From assembly GCA_001600635.1 (NCBI GenBank), contig BCKL01000001.1:27550-91549 (forward strand): a stretch of DNA of 64,000 nt. The letters are read 5' to 3'. The DNA is from Leucosporidium creatinivorum (lineage: Eukaryota > Basidiomycota > Microbotryomycetes > Leucosporidiales > Leucosporidiaceae). The position numbers and the translations under genes were made by a program. The stretch's first letter is position 1; each line of letters opens with the position of its first letter. Positions 10,553 through 22,211 of the stretch are shown piece after piece. The notes under the pieces were generated by a model that saw only the letters and a program-made list of their open reading frames with translations, had not been told where the DNA came from and did no database searches.

Positions 10553-10829
10553 TCATCGCGCAGCTCCCGACGCTTCAAGCGCCGCGAGCAAGTCACGAGT
10601 GAGCGCCTCCGCCGTCCTCTCCTTCTAACGCCATACAGCGTCCACCGCACCACCAGCTGTACCGCACCATCGTACTCACCCCAACGCCTCCTCCGCCTGT
10701 AGCATTGCCCCCCCTCCAAGCCTCCCCCTCCATCTCGCTCCCACTCTCAAAGCTAGCTCCTCCTAATGATCCCGAGCGGTCGAAGAAGAAGGGTGTAGAG
10801 GAGAATGTTGGGTTCAATAGAGCTGACAT
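10553..10829 (-). CDS. Possible small two-exon protein, 73 residues
   Basis: ATG at 10829 opens MSALLNPTFSSTPFFFDRSG; exon 1 ends at 10680 before a good GTGAGT donor, and after a 55-base intron exon 2 (10624-10553) continues in frame with KERTAEALTRDLLAALEA and a stop. The clean phase-0 join and the helical, charged C-terminal end favour a real gene. I recognise no family, and the donor/acceptor pair could be chance. There is no signal peptide or CAAX motif. Confidence 0.4.
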
Positions 10830-11298
10830 GGCTGCTGTAGTCGATTCGAGCGGCGAGGAAGGCGAAAGGAGAGGAGAGAGACGAGTGTTTGGACTCGTGA
10901 GGCGCGCCCTCCCGGCGCTCTTGCTGTAGTGGTGTAGCTTCGAGTGGGGAGAGGAGAATGTGCTGAGCTGTAGGTGATTGGACGAGGAGCTGTAGCCGAT
11001 CAAACGAGGTGAGCGAGAAGACGAGGTAAGCGTTGGAGGTCGAGGAGCCTCGAATTCGCTTGAAGTCTGAGGTAAGGCGAAGACTAATCGAGAGTTGAGA
11101 TTCGGATCCTGGAGTGAGTGGTCTACAGAAGCGAGAGGCTATCGAAAAGCGTGCTCCGAGTCTCTTTCGAATTTGCTGCAGCTCCTTGGGGTGCGTTGAG
11201 CCCCGAAGCTCGGCGCCGAAGGACCTTCGCCGAAAGGAAAGGCTGGCTGTACTGCGATTAAGAGTGACATTGCTGCTCCACATATGGGCGTACAGCTT
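10830..11298. other. Spacer between the small gene and the alcohol dehydrogenase
   Basis: Minus-strand open frames here have no recognisable domain. Probably the 3' end of the dehydrogenase transcript plus upstream sequence of the small gene. Confidence 0.35.
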
Positions 11299-12979
11299 CT
11301 ACTGCATGACAAGAATGGGCTTGATGACCTCTCCAGAGTGCCTGCGGTGAGAGGATGATCAGCGAGATGCTCGGCGAAAGCGAAGCGAATCTAACTAACA
11401 TGGCATGAAGGGCTCCCTCGAGGTCCTCGAACTTGAACGTCTTGCTGATCTTATCGACGGGGAACTTGCCCTTGTTGAACAACTGTGCAGAGAAGGGTCA
11501 GCCTCGGTACTTCGGCGTTGAGGATCAGAAGCTCGGCTTGCGTCGATGAGGAAGGGGATGAACTCGACGGGGTTGGAGTCTCCCTCTGAGAGTCCACTGT
11601 AGGTCTTGGAAGCGATGACGTTGGCGAAGATGCTGTTCGACAAGCGGAGGTCAGCGAACGGCGCCCATCATGTTCGAGCAGCGAGGACTCACTCGATGGG
11701 CACAGGGTTTCCAGGACCAGGAGTGCCACACGATACGACGTGCCCACGGTTGGCGGTAGCGTCATAAGCAGTCTTGAGCACCCTAACATTCCCCGTGCAC
11801 TCGACAGCATAGTTGACTCCTCCTCCGTACTTCGTAACCGCCTTGATCTGCTCCACAACATCCTTGTCCATGCCATTGATGGCGTGCGTCGCTCCGAGCG
11901 TCTTGGCGAGCTCGAGACGAGAGGGAACAATGTCAACGACGACAATGGTCTCGAGCTTGAGGTGAGCGGCGGCGAAGAGGGCGCCGAAGCCGACGGCGCC
12001 GAGGCCGGTGATGAGGATTGATGAGGAGGCGGCAGGTGCAAGCTTGTTGATCACGGCGCCGCCTCTGTGGAGGGAGGCGATCAGCTCCTGTGCGTGCAAG
12101 GCGGAGTGGAGGCTGCTCGCCCAGTCTGGAGACCACAGCCGAGAGGAGCGAGCTGAACGAGGTCGGTTCCGGCGGGGACCTTGACGACCGAATTCTCGAC
12201 GACAAGCGCATGCTTGGCAAAGGTGGATTGGCCGAAGAAGGTGCCGAACTGAATGCGAGAAGGGGTCAGCACACGCAGAGGCAACGCCGAGAGGTCCGAG
12301 CGCCGAGAAGCTCAACTCACGACCTCCTCGCCAGTAGAGCTCTTTCCACTAGCCTTGCCTCCAACAGCAGTATTGCGGACACGTCCAAAGTTGTCTATAA
12401 GTCTCGCAAGGTCAGCTCGGCGCAAAAGAGGCCGTCGACCGAACTCACACTCTCCGAACTTATCACATGCCGCCGGGTGATCCTCCTTGCACGATCCACA
12501 TTCAGAGCAGTGGGAGAAGGAAAGAAGGACCTCATCTCCCGCCCTGACGCGAGTCACAGCGCTTCCGACCTTGACGACCTTGCCTGATCCCTCATGTCCG
12601 ACGGTCGAAGGGAAAGGAGAGGGGAACGAGCCGTTCTGGACGGCCAGGTCAGTGTGGCAGATTCCGCAGGCGACGACCTCGACTAGGACCTCGTTGGGCT
12701 GAGGTTCGTCGAGCTGTAGCGAGTGCCGAGACGAGCGGAAATTGGAGAGAGCCGAGAGGGGGGCGAGTAGGTGCATGAGAGCAGGCGGTGATAGAGTATA
12801 GGCTACAGTCAGCATTCCTGCAATCCTACGGCTGCTGTACAGACTCACCTCGAGCACTTGGAGAACGAACGGAGCGTCCTTGGCTGAGTGCGGAGAGCGG
12901 AAGTTCAGCGAGGCCTTTAGCTGGCTAGTAGAGAGTACAGACCGGCGAGGACGTAAGCCTGAGTACTTTGGGTAGACAT
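11299..12979 (-). CDS. Zinc-dependent alcohol dehydrogenase, aryl-alcohol type
   Basis: Starts at MSTQSTQAYVLA and is spliced from many short exons to a stop at 11299 (end GEVIKPILVMQ). Medium-chain dehydrogenase motifs are complete: catalytic zinc ligands in CGICHTDLA and TVGHEGSG, the four-cysteine structural zinc site (CSECGSC then a Cys seven residues on), and the NAD(P)-binding turn ITGLGAVGFGALF followed by VVVDIVPSRLELA. The enzyme would interconvert alcohols and aldehydes; the likeness to bacterial benzyl/aryl-alcohol dehydrogenases is my impression from the LAPLGCGLQTG and ILVMQ regions. It lies head to tail with bleomycin hydrolase copy 1, with no sign of co-transcription. Confidence 0.85.
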
Positions 12980-13613
12980 GATGATATGGTACGTGCTTTG
13001 AGAGAGTGCGAAAGATCAGAGAGCGAGAGTGAAAGAGGCGAAGCAGCACGAAAGGCGACGTGGGGCTGCTAAGGCGATGGGGGCAACCTTCAAGCGGAGC
13101 CCATTCGGGTCTATAACGAGTATCGGCTGCTATGTAGACCTACAGAGCTCATCTTCCGGTTCTTCAACTCTCGCACGGACCTTGGACCCCTTTCCGCAGT
13201 CGATACAAGGTTTCTGCAGTCAAACAGGTCGTTCTGCTCCTCTGTAGATACTTACTCAGTATCGGCCTCACACTTCCGTTGCCATTCATCTCGGCGTCCA
13301 GATTCCGTCCAAGCGCGGCTCGCTGCTTCTCCGCCGAGATCGACCGGCTCAGCCTTATTGCGAGAGATGAAGGGGTGCACGCGATGAGGAGGGTGCCAGG
13401 GATGGTGATTGTGAAGCGAAGAGCTTGCACTCCGGCTCGATAGCAAGGCTGGAGGAGAAGGAGTGGGCGGGAAGTGCAGTTCGGCGATGTCGAGCTCCCG
13501 TCTCTCGGGCAAGATGCAGGTCGATAGAAATGGCATCATTACACCCAAGCACTCAACGACAATCTTTCTCCCACCTCCCTCACACCGGACCTCCCTCCAC
13601 TCACCCTCAGCAT
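12980..13613. other. Upstream region of the alcohol dehydrogenase
   Basis: About 630 bases between the bleomycin hydrolase stop and the dehydrogenase start, both on the minus strand. No convincing gene; it should contain the dehydrogenase promoter. Confidence 0.4.
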
Positions 13614-15888
13614 CTACGCGAGAGCGCCCATCGGGTCATACGGAGGCAGCTCGGTGACCTTGCCCGTATCGTAAAGCTTAACAAGCTCAGGCGGGACATG
13701 CGAGCGAGGAGAAACAATCTGGAAAACGTTCTCCGTGAACCACTCGTCCGACATGACGAGGAAGCCCTGTCGAAGCGTCGGAAGGGATCAGCCCGAGCTC
13801 GGCGCAGGAAGGCAAGGAGGAGAGCGCACCTTGTTGCAAGCTTCGGGTCCCCACGAGTTCTCGACGCGCCAACGGACGGGGCGCTTCGTCTCGGGGTCGA
13901 GGTGCACTCCAGTGAACATCATGGCGCTGAAAGGGGAGCGAGCAGAGCTCAGCTAAGGCGCTCGGCGAAGATGAGGACGGCGCTGAAGGGAAGCTCACTG
14001 TGTCATCGACGAGTCGCCAGTCTCGAGACGTTCCCGCTTGTTCATGGTGAGAGCCGTGCCGAACGCGTCGCTGTAGTTGTCTGTTCGCCAGACAGGTCAG
14101 CGTCGAGCGAAGAAGCCCAGCGACGGCGAGCTAAAGGTACAGATCTTGGTGTCCATGATTCCCTCGGCGGTATTAGACGCTTTTCCGACGTCACATCCGA
14201 ACCAAATGGGCATGTTGGCCTGCAGAACGTGAGGCGTCATGTCAGCGCCGAACAGATTCGAGCGGTCGCCGAGCTCACCTTAATCAACGAGACGGCAATA
14301 TCCTTCAACTCCTCAACCTCGAGATTGAGGTAGCGGATCGGCCTTCCACCGACAACGTTCCCAAGCCGCTGCACCGTGTAGAGCCGCTCGTAAGGGTTCC
14401 GAGGATCGTTGATGAGCGAGATGGTCGCCGTGGCGTCGTAGCCGGTATGGCTCTTGGCGAAGTCGAGAGGTGTGGTGATGATGCGGTGGTATTGTTTCTT
14501 GACGTCGATGAACTCCCAGATGAACTGTGGAGAGCGAAGGTGAGCTTTCGGAGAGCTGGAGCCAAGACCGAGTGAGGAAACTTACCCGCTCGTTGGGCTG
14601 AGGAAGGGTACCACAGCATGTCGCGAGGATGCGGTAGACCTCCTTCATCTGTTAGACAAAGAGTGAAAGTACAAGAGTCAGCATGGTCCGCTTCACCAAG
14701 CCGAAGGTCAAACTCTCCCTGAACGCACCTGCTCACTCTTCAACTCCCTCGCTCCCCTCATCGCCGTCTTCCGCTTCAATGTCTTCCTCAAATCGAGAAG
14801 ATGCGTTCTCAGCTCCACAGCGTACTCGCGCAACTTGGAAGCGAGGAAGGTGTCGAGCTGGCCCGAATGCGAAGAGTTCCACGATTCGGGGTAGATGGTC
14901 TGAGGAATGAGGCCGTACGTCTCAATCAGCGAGACCGCCATGTCGTATTGACCGCCATCTTGCGTCTCCGAGTTGGCGAGGAGGTATTGGATGCTGTGGA
15001 GTGAGAGAGCAAGGTCAGCGATTGAACCCTGAGCGGCGGGAGTAGCCGACTCACTCCCGAGAATCCATCGGCTCGTCAACGAGATCAAGCATCTGCTCGA
15101 GGAACCAATTTGCTTTCGCCAAGTGATCGTAGAAGTACAGGTAGGACTGTTGAAAGTGGTCAGCTCTCTTCCCCCTTTCGCCGAGCTATCGCCGAGACAC
15201 ACCTGCGAGAGCTGGAAAGTGTCCAGGTTATACTTGCGAGCAACAAAGATGCGAATGACGTTAGTTGTAGCGAAGAGCCAGCTGTTGGGAGAGGGTCGGA
15301 GAGAGAAGGTTTTCGGCGAGGGTGACGAAGCGGAAAGCGAGAAAGATGCAGCAATCAGCAACAGTCACGTAAAGACTAGCTCAGAGAAGTACTCACCATC
15401 GACCCGAGTTCTTCTGGTTGGCGACAGGGTTGCCCTCGGTAGTGATCTGCTCGGAAAAGACTGCTCGGCCAGTTCGGCGCCGAGGTCAGCTCAGGCTTCC
15501 TGCTCGACGTCTCCTCCACCGTACCTCCATCTACTCACCCATAACATTATCCGCCAGTACCTGCCTCTCATCAAGCACTGCTCCCATGCTACACCGACTC
15601 AGCACCGTCTGCGCCAGGCGGAATTGCGGGTCCTTGTCCAGTCCCTCGGTGCAGGCTTTGAGATCCGCCAAGTTGAATGCGCCTGGATCCTCATTGTCGT
15701 CGACTTTAAGGTCGGGTTGACGTGAGAGAGTGTTTGGTGTTGACACTCGTCCGATACGAGAGGTGGAGGCGGACGAGTAGGCGGCGACGGAGGGGGCCTC
15801 GCGGTAGAGGGAGGACTGTAGGGAGTTCGAGGTCAGCTGTGGTCACTCGGGAGAGTGGTGAGATACTTACTGAACGGCCACGAACCAT
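13614..15888 (-). CDS. BLH1: Bleomycin hydrolase (C1 cysteine protease), copy 1
   Basis: About a dozen exons from MVRGRS (15888) to the stop after YDPMGALA, giving roughly 500 residues; the ending matches the conserved DPMGALA-type C-terminus of the family. The papain-like triad is visible: Cys in GRCWLFATTNV (its codon is split by an intron near 15390-15300), His in the HAMMFTGV region (its codon also split by an intron), and Asn in VENSWGPEA. Also conserved are ANQKNSG and YPESWNSS. The enzyme is a cytosolic homohexameric aminopeptidase that degrades peptides, homocysteine thiolactone and bleomycin (family knowledge). A second, clearly diverged copy is encoded on the other strand at 27.8-30.0 kb. 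Confidence 0.92.
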
Positions 15889-16696
15889 GGCAGGGTCTGC
15901 GGTCGTGGTGGGAAGCAAGAAGTCAACCTCGCCCTAAGCCGACGAAGGCAGCTCCGAGGAGACGACGGGAAAGGAGACTTTTTGGGCTATTTCCAATGGG
16001 CCGCGGGTGGAAATCCGATTTGTAAAGGGCACAGCATTTGGCTGTATCGGTTCGATCAGGCCGAAAAGCTGCAAGAGCTGTGCTGATTGCGAAGGAGAGG
16101 TTCGGCGATGGGTCGACGTGGTCATGTAGGCCGATAGGCAGGCTGAGATGCTGGTGATAGATCCTGGTAATTGTGCAGAGCTGCTGGGATGCGCTCACCT
16201 CAGCGTGCAGTCCAGCAGAGCGGTAAAGGTCGCGAGACGGCCTCGGTGGCTCGGCGAAGCAGCTGACCTGGCTGTCACAGTCCTACCTGTCATCCAACCA
16301 GCTCGTTGATCACCCAGAGCTGTAGCTATACTATGTCTGACCCGCCCCGAGCTTGTACCTCATATTATCGTGCTGTTAATCACGCCGCGTCGCCGATTCT
16401 AGATGAAGCGACGAGCTCGGTCGAGGTGAGCTCCAGAGCGGACTGGCTGCACCGTTCGAGCAGCTGTGAGCTCTAGTGAGACCCTCAGCTACCCTGCTGC
16501 AGGCCTTGCTGAACCTGCTGGTGTATAGGAAGCCCCGCGAACCGTCGATGGCGCGGGTCAAGGCGGCGAAGGCGAACTGCTCCTTGCTTCTTACGCTTCA
16601 TTCGATTTACGTCTCTCAGCAGCAGCCTCCTCAGAAGAAAAGCTACTTCGCTTCAGCACTTTCCGCCTACACCCCTACACACCTCCTACACCAAAA
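15889..16696. promoter_or_regulatory. Divergent region between bleomycin hydrolase 1 and COX17
   Basis: About 800 bases between two divergently read starts, so both promoters should lie here. The last 70 bases before COX17 are pyrimidine-rich, as expected for a fungal leader. No gene recognised. Confidence 0.45.
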
Positions 16697-17106
16697 ATGT
16701 GGCCCTTTGGAAGCTCCCCTTCGCCTGCACCAGCTTCGTCACCTCTCGGCCGACCGTTGACCAACTCGGAGGCAGTAGACCCCAAGCTGAACCCTTTGAA
16801 CCCCGAGGGACTCAAGCCGTACGTTCTGGAGTCTTGTACAGCTTCCGCTCGCCTTTGCGCCATTAGCTGACTGTTGTTTCCTCGCCCTTTCGCTTCCCCT
16901 TCTACGCTGTACCGCTGTACTACCTTACAACCTCCGCCTCGCTCAAATGCAGATGCTGCGCCTGCCCCGAGACCAAGAAGCTGCGGGACGACTGCTTCCT
17001 GCAATACGGCTCTAACGCTGACGATGGAGCGGACAGCCAGGCCAAGTGCAAGGAGATCGTCGACAACCACCTCAAGTGCATGAGGAGTTTGGGTTTCAAC
17101 GTATGA
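16697..17106 (+). CDS. COX17: Cytochrome c oxidase copper chaperone COX17
   Basis: Two exons (16697-16818 and 16953-17106) join through a split Pro codon to give 91 residues. The C-terminal half carries the hallmark KPCCACPETKKLRDDC, then CKEIVDNHLKCM and a GF ending: the Cys-Cys copper site plus twin CX9C motifs. COX17 takes copper to Sco1 and Cox11 in the mitochondrial intermembrane space for complex IV assembly. The N-terminal 40 residues are low in complexity (Ser/Pro), making it longer than the roughly 70-residue yeast protein. The intron separates this tail from the conserved domain. Confidence 0.92.
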
Positions 17107-17639
17107 GCTTTGGGTTAGTGTGTACATAGGAGGAAATGATGGATCACCACTCGACATGCAAGGCCGAGGTGCGGGAGGATGGGAGCTGAGAGCGGTCTGA
17201 GATCTGCTGGGCGTGCAAGGACTCTGACTGCAGGGCCAGGAGAAGAGGAAGTGAAGCACTGAGTCTCAACAACCCTCGCCATGCCCTGCATCAGCTCGTT
17301 CAACGACTCCCTCGCCACTCGCGCCGAAGGAAGAGCGCCACTCTGCTTCTCGGCTTCGCTGGTCACGCAAGAGCTCTGAGCTGCGGCGGACAGCTCGACG
17401 CACCACTGAGCTACACCTAGGACCTCGCGGTGCTGTCTGCGAGACTTAAGCTGCTCCTCGACTCGCTCTCGCCCTCTCGCCATCGCCGAAGGAATGATTA
17501 AAAGCCAGCGTAAAGCGCTGCAGCTTAACGTAGTTACACGCGAAAAAGTGAGGTCTAGGTATACAAGGATCTAGGAAGGAGGAAGAGATACACATCTTCG
17601 TCTTTGAGGGTCGTTTCGTCGTCAGAAGAATCGCAGAGC
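17107..17639. other. Convergent 3' region, COX17 and WSC gene
   Basis: About 530 bases where two genes end facing each other. The open frames on the minus strand have no recognisable domain. Likely 3' untranslated regions. Confidence 0.4.
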
Positions 17640-20600
17640 TCAGAACTCCCTCTTCTTGAGCTTGACCTGGTTGCGCTTGGCCTTGATCTTGGCGGGGATG
17701 GTACGGGCGGCGCGGAGAGCGGCCTTGGTGGTGGTGGTCGTGGACTTCGTTCGAGCGGCGTTGAGGGGAGCAGCCGAGCTTGATGAGGCGGCCGAGCTCG
17801 TCGAGGCTACGAGGGCTCGGGCGGCGGTAGTCGAGGCGACCGCGGGGGAGAGGGTGTAGACTGAGAGGGCGGCGGAGCCTCCGCACCACTCGAGCGGGTT
17901 GCCTGTGGAGTGGGAGGTTGAATTAGCGACTTGGACCAAAGAAGAGAGCGGCGCCGAGACTCACCCTTGCAAGGGTAGCCGCAAGACGAAGCAGGCAGGA
18001 CACTGGAGCCGCTCGAGATTGTTGTAGTTGAAGACCAGCACTCTCCGTAGTAAGATCCGCCTTCCGCAATGAGATATAACTGTAGTCAGCCAACTGCACG
18101 CAAGAGAAACGCTCGAAGGCGATCGCCGACAAAACTAGGCTCACCGCAGACCTTCGCACCAGCGGCGGAGCAGGCGTTCAAACAGGCCTCCATTGTATTG
18201 TTGGAGTTGGTGAGCTGCTTGGGAAGCGAGCGGACGTTGTTGACGAGGTCGGAGTAACCTGGGAGGAGAGAAAACAGCCGCCGAGTGTCAGCCGAAGCTC
18301 GGAGGCCGCGAAGGTGATCGTCTTGTGAGAGTTGCAGAGTACTCACAGTTAGTGTAGCTCCATCCACGATAAGAAGCGAAGTTGGGCGTCGTCGGCTGCG
18401 TCAGAGGAGCGACCTGCGGCAAGCGGGCGCCGAGAAGGGAGCGTGAGGAGGGAGAGGCGAAAGGTCAGTTACAGCTCGCATCTTCCAGGTACCGAGCATC
18501 AGACAGACACTCACCGTCTTCGAGATGTAGATGTCAAGCGAGTTGCCGCCTCCGCAAGTTGTCTTTCCAGTCGAATCGCCAGCGCAGGCCATGGTGCAGC
18601 GAGACGCATCGAGGGTCGTCGAAGCCGATGACAACGCAGGTCCACCATAACACTCATTCCCGTACGAGATACCAGCTACAGCGTATCCTGCAGCCTTTAC
18701 GACGGCCAGGCAGCCCTCAATCGTCTTGGCCGAGTTGGTAAGGGTGTAGGGAAGCGAACGGGCGCCGTTGATATTGTCAAGAGCACACTTGGAGTCTGTA
18801 GAGCGTCCCAGAGGTCAGCCGAGTGCACATCAGTACACGAGACCCGCTTGAGGAGGCTCACAAGTCCAGTCGGGGCTCGTGAGCAGCTTGGTCGAGACGG
18901 TGGCGGAGGGCGAAGCCGAGACGGTGGTGGTCGTAGTGGCCTTGGTAGTTGTGGCGGTGCTGTAGCGGAGGAATAGCGGAGGTCAGCAGTGCCCTCTAGG
19001 CGGACGAGAAGGCGACGGCGATGCTCGGCGACGGTCGAAAGACTCACGTCTGGGCAACGGTGGTAGTTGTGACGGGCTTGGCGGTCGAGACGGTCGTAGT
19101 AGAAGCCTTGGTCGTCGTCGTCGTCGTGACGGCCTTCGATGTAGAAGCGGCCTGCAAAAGCTCAGAGGTCAGCTCGGCGAAGGTCGAGATGGTAAAGAAG
19201 GCCAGCTTACAGCTCCAGTACGCTTGTAGAGCTCCATGGCGGCAGGGTTCGATCCTCCGCAGTACTGATGAGGGGCGAGAAGGTCAGCTCGGAGTATATA
19301 CAAAGCTCGGCGCCGACTTGGCTCACCTGAAGAGGGTTGTCGTTGCAAGTCAAGCCGCAGGAGCCGTAACCAAGGGCGCTACTTTGGCTACCGAGAGTAT
19401 TACTTCCCCAGCATTCGCCATGGTACTGGACACCGCAGTAGAAATATCCCTTAGCGTCGCAGGCGTTGATGCATGCCTCGACGGTCTTGTTGACGGTTGA
19501 CAGGCCGTTGGGAAGAGCACGGACACCGCCGACGAGGTCCGAGTAGCAGTCTTGGTAGGTGTAGGCGCCGTATGATTGAAGAACCGAGGGAGCATTGGCG
19601 ACGACTTGCGATCCGGGAGGGCTGCGAAAGGTGAACGCCGAGAGTCAGCTTCAGTTGAGCCTTCGAGTCCGTCAAGTGAGATGAGGGCGTACGGAGCTGC
19701 TCCCGTGTAAGCGGTGGTGTTGGAGTAGACGGCGGGCGAAGTCGAAGAGGAGCAGGGAACAGCGTTGGCCGGGCCCGAGGTGACGGGGTTGCAGCCAGGC
19801 AGTGTCGCAAGTGTGCCGAGGACGACCTCATTGACGTCGGGGGTCTTGGCGCAGGTGTGTCCAGCCTCGTAGAGGTCGAAGACCTTGCCTGCGGGCGAAG
19901 AGGCGTCAGCCAAAGCCGACGAAGCGAAGGTGGCTCGGCGCACAATACTCAATCACGCCCGAGTCCGAGGTGCAGGTATCAATGGCCTCCTGGAGTACAG
20001 CCTTGTCCCAGCCATCTGTAAATCATGTAGAAGAGGCGTTGGTGGTTGAGGAGGAAGGCGCGACGCAGGGAAGTGGAGGAGTGGGCGAAAATCGAGCCGG
20101 AGAAAAGGAAAAGGGAAACGACAAGTCAGCAGCTATTCCGGGGCAGCCTAGGGCAGCTGGGCAGGCTAAAATTACTAAGGAAATCGCCGTGCAGGCCTGT
20201 GCCCACTGCGTCACCCTGTGCGAGAACGAAGGGCTCTGGGAGAGCGAAAAGAGAACGACGCCGAGCAGGAGAACGCAAACAGTCAGCGCTCGCTTCTGCA
20301 GCGGCGTCGCACTCGTCGCACTCACGGGTAGGGTTCATAGCTTGCGAGCGCACGCCCTTCCAAGGGTCAACGGACCACATGATCTGCGAAGAGAGCGAGA
20401 AGGGTCAGCGCCGAGCCGGGAAGGCTCGTCGGTCAAACTCGCTCACCTCGTAGAATAGGGTGACCAGGCGGATAGGGTGAGTAGAAGGACAAGGACCCGA
20501 CTCGCCGCCGATGGGGTAGGCCATGTGCGAGAAGTGGTCGGCGGACTGGGAGAAAGGATCGAAGGTCAGCGCCGAGCAGCTCGGAAAGCGTCGAGCGCAC

Positions 20601-21492
20601 TCACGTCGACCCCAGATCCAGAATAACAAGATGGGAAGCTCAAACAAGAAGTAATGTTAGCGCGAGTGCGACACAGCGAGTGCAGAGAGCGATGAAGGAC
20701 TCACCGAATCTCAGCGCGAAGGCCGTTGGGGCAGTTGTAGGCAGGGAGGTTCGGCTGACGGGTCTGGGAGACGGGAGCGCCCAGGCAGTTCCATCCGATA
20801 GCCTGTGCCATGGCGTTACCGCTGTACGAGCGAAGGAAAGGGTTGCCAGTGAGGATACGAAGACCGTCGGGGAAGGCTTGGACTTTGGTCGTGTCGGAGG
20901 AGTGGTTGCGAGGGAGGTAGTAGATGAGTCCTCCTCCGACTTGGTCGACATCAGTGAATGAGCCGTTGGCCCATTGGAAGTACATCTGCGACGGGAGGAG
21001 AGCGTAAGTCGAATGGTCGTCGAGCTCGGCGCCGAGCGAGACCCGAGTGAGAGCGGCGTCGTTCAAGAAGCGAAAGGTCTGACCTGAGGTGTCCAGTAAG
21101 CCGACATATCCTGCTTGACGAGGCAGCTGTAGACAGAGGTTCAAATCAGTCAACCTTGTCCTCGGCGCGCTCGCTCTCGGCCGACGACTCACCTCGTGCA
21201 CTCGCTGGCCCTCATCTGCTCAAAGGTATTGCTGAGAGCAAAGTTGGATCCTCCAGAGACGGCGTGAACATGACCAGAGATACTGCCGGGGCTGACGATG
21301 GGATCTGCTCGCTCAATGATGAGCGGCTGAGCACAAGGCCTGGAGAAGGAGAGCCGAAGGTTAGCAGCCGCCTCTCAGCTGCACCAGAGCAGCCGGGGAT
21401 ACTCTGTCTGGACAAACGAGCACTCACAAACGCCAGAAAGCATCGGCCGAAGACGCGGTGAGCAAGGCGACCAGCGCCAGCGAAGAGAGCAT
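17640..21492 (-). CDS. Secreted DUF1996 protein with three WSC domains
   Basis: A signal peptide (MLSSLALVALLTASSADAF) opens a gene of many short exons. The N-terminal half is DUF1996: ADPIVSPGSISGHVHAVSGG, TDVDQVGGGLIYYLPRN, FPDGLRILTGNPFLRSY, CSHMAYPIGG-like segment, and HGDF. The C-terminal half has three WSC cysteine domains, each starting near a CYxD(L/I) or equivalent (CYSDLVGGVRALP, LDNINGARSLPY, CYSDLVNNVRSLPKQL) and ending in a CGG motif (QYCGG, KTTCGGG, EWCGG). WSC domains bind carbohydrate, so this is probably a wall-bound or extracellular polysaccharide-associated protein; DUF1996 chemistry is unknown to me. The C-terminus is Ser/Thr-rich then strongly basic (KAKRNQVKLKKREF) with no membrane anchor. 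Exon edges are approximate. Confidence 0.82.
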
Positions 21493-22211
21493 GTTGAGCG
21501 AGAAAGACAAGAGGTGAAGGAGGAGAAAGTGGGGAAAGAGGTGAAGGAAGGAGAGAAAGAGCGAACAAGAGCTGTGGGTCACCAGCAGCCTCGGACCAAG
21601 AGAATTAAAGCCACAGAACACACGCAAAAGCAAGGAGGGCAGCCGCCTTGCCGCCTTTGGAGCGAATGAAAGGCAGGGAGAAGGCACGTCGCGGGGTACA
21701 TTCCACATCTCGCGTTCGATCTGTACGCGTCTGCAGCTGTTGGCCAACAGCTCTCCTTTGCTCGCATACAAGGCTACAGCCCCTCCCGTCGACAGCGAGG
21801 CGAGCTGAGCAGCCAAAGAGGGCGACGGGAAGGCGTGGCTGGCTCGGCTCTCGGCGCCAGATCGGAGTCGACAGCTCCCGTCGGTGGTAATGCAAAGGGC
21901 GTCAGGCTCTATCCGTCGAGTGATAGAGATGTCGGGTGCTTGAAACCGGGTCATCGTCGCTGATGGAGCCTAGAAAGTCTTCCTCGGCTCAACACACCCC
22001 TTCGCCGAGCCTCCGGATTCGCTTGCGACGAGTAGTAGTCTTCCCGTGTAATGCAGATGCATCCTTATTCTCTGACGACGCCTTCCCGCTTTTCCCTTGC
22101 ACTGGGATGATTCGCCAAGCGACGACGACGATGTAAGCTGCGAGGAATCGACGACCGAGTTGCAAAAAAGGTTGAGAGTGAAAGGGTTGTGCGTTCCCCC
22201 AAAGCTTGCAA
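21493..22211. promoter_or_regulatory. Upstream region of the DUF1996-WSC gene
   Basis: About 720 bases between the WSC gene start and the NAA35 stop, both on the minus strand. A pyrimidine-rich stretch on the coding strand (about 21500-21560) precedes the start. No gene recognised. Confidence 0.4.

Noticed and set aside
10753-11283. 176-codon minus-strand frame downstream of the dehydrogenase
   Set aside because: No domain, no splice support, unlike the codon pattern of its neighbours.
19247-19262. GGGTTCGATCCTCCGC, like a tRNA T-loop
   Set aside because: It lies in a coding exon of the WSC gene and no cloverleaf partner sequence is present upstream.
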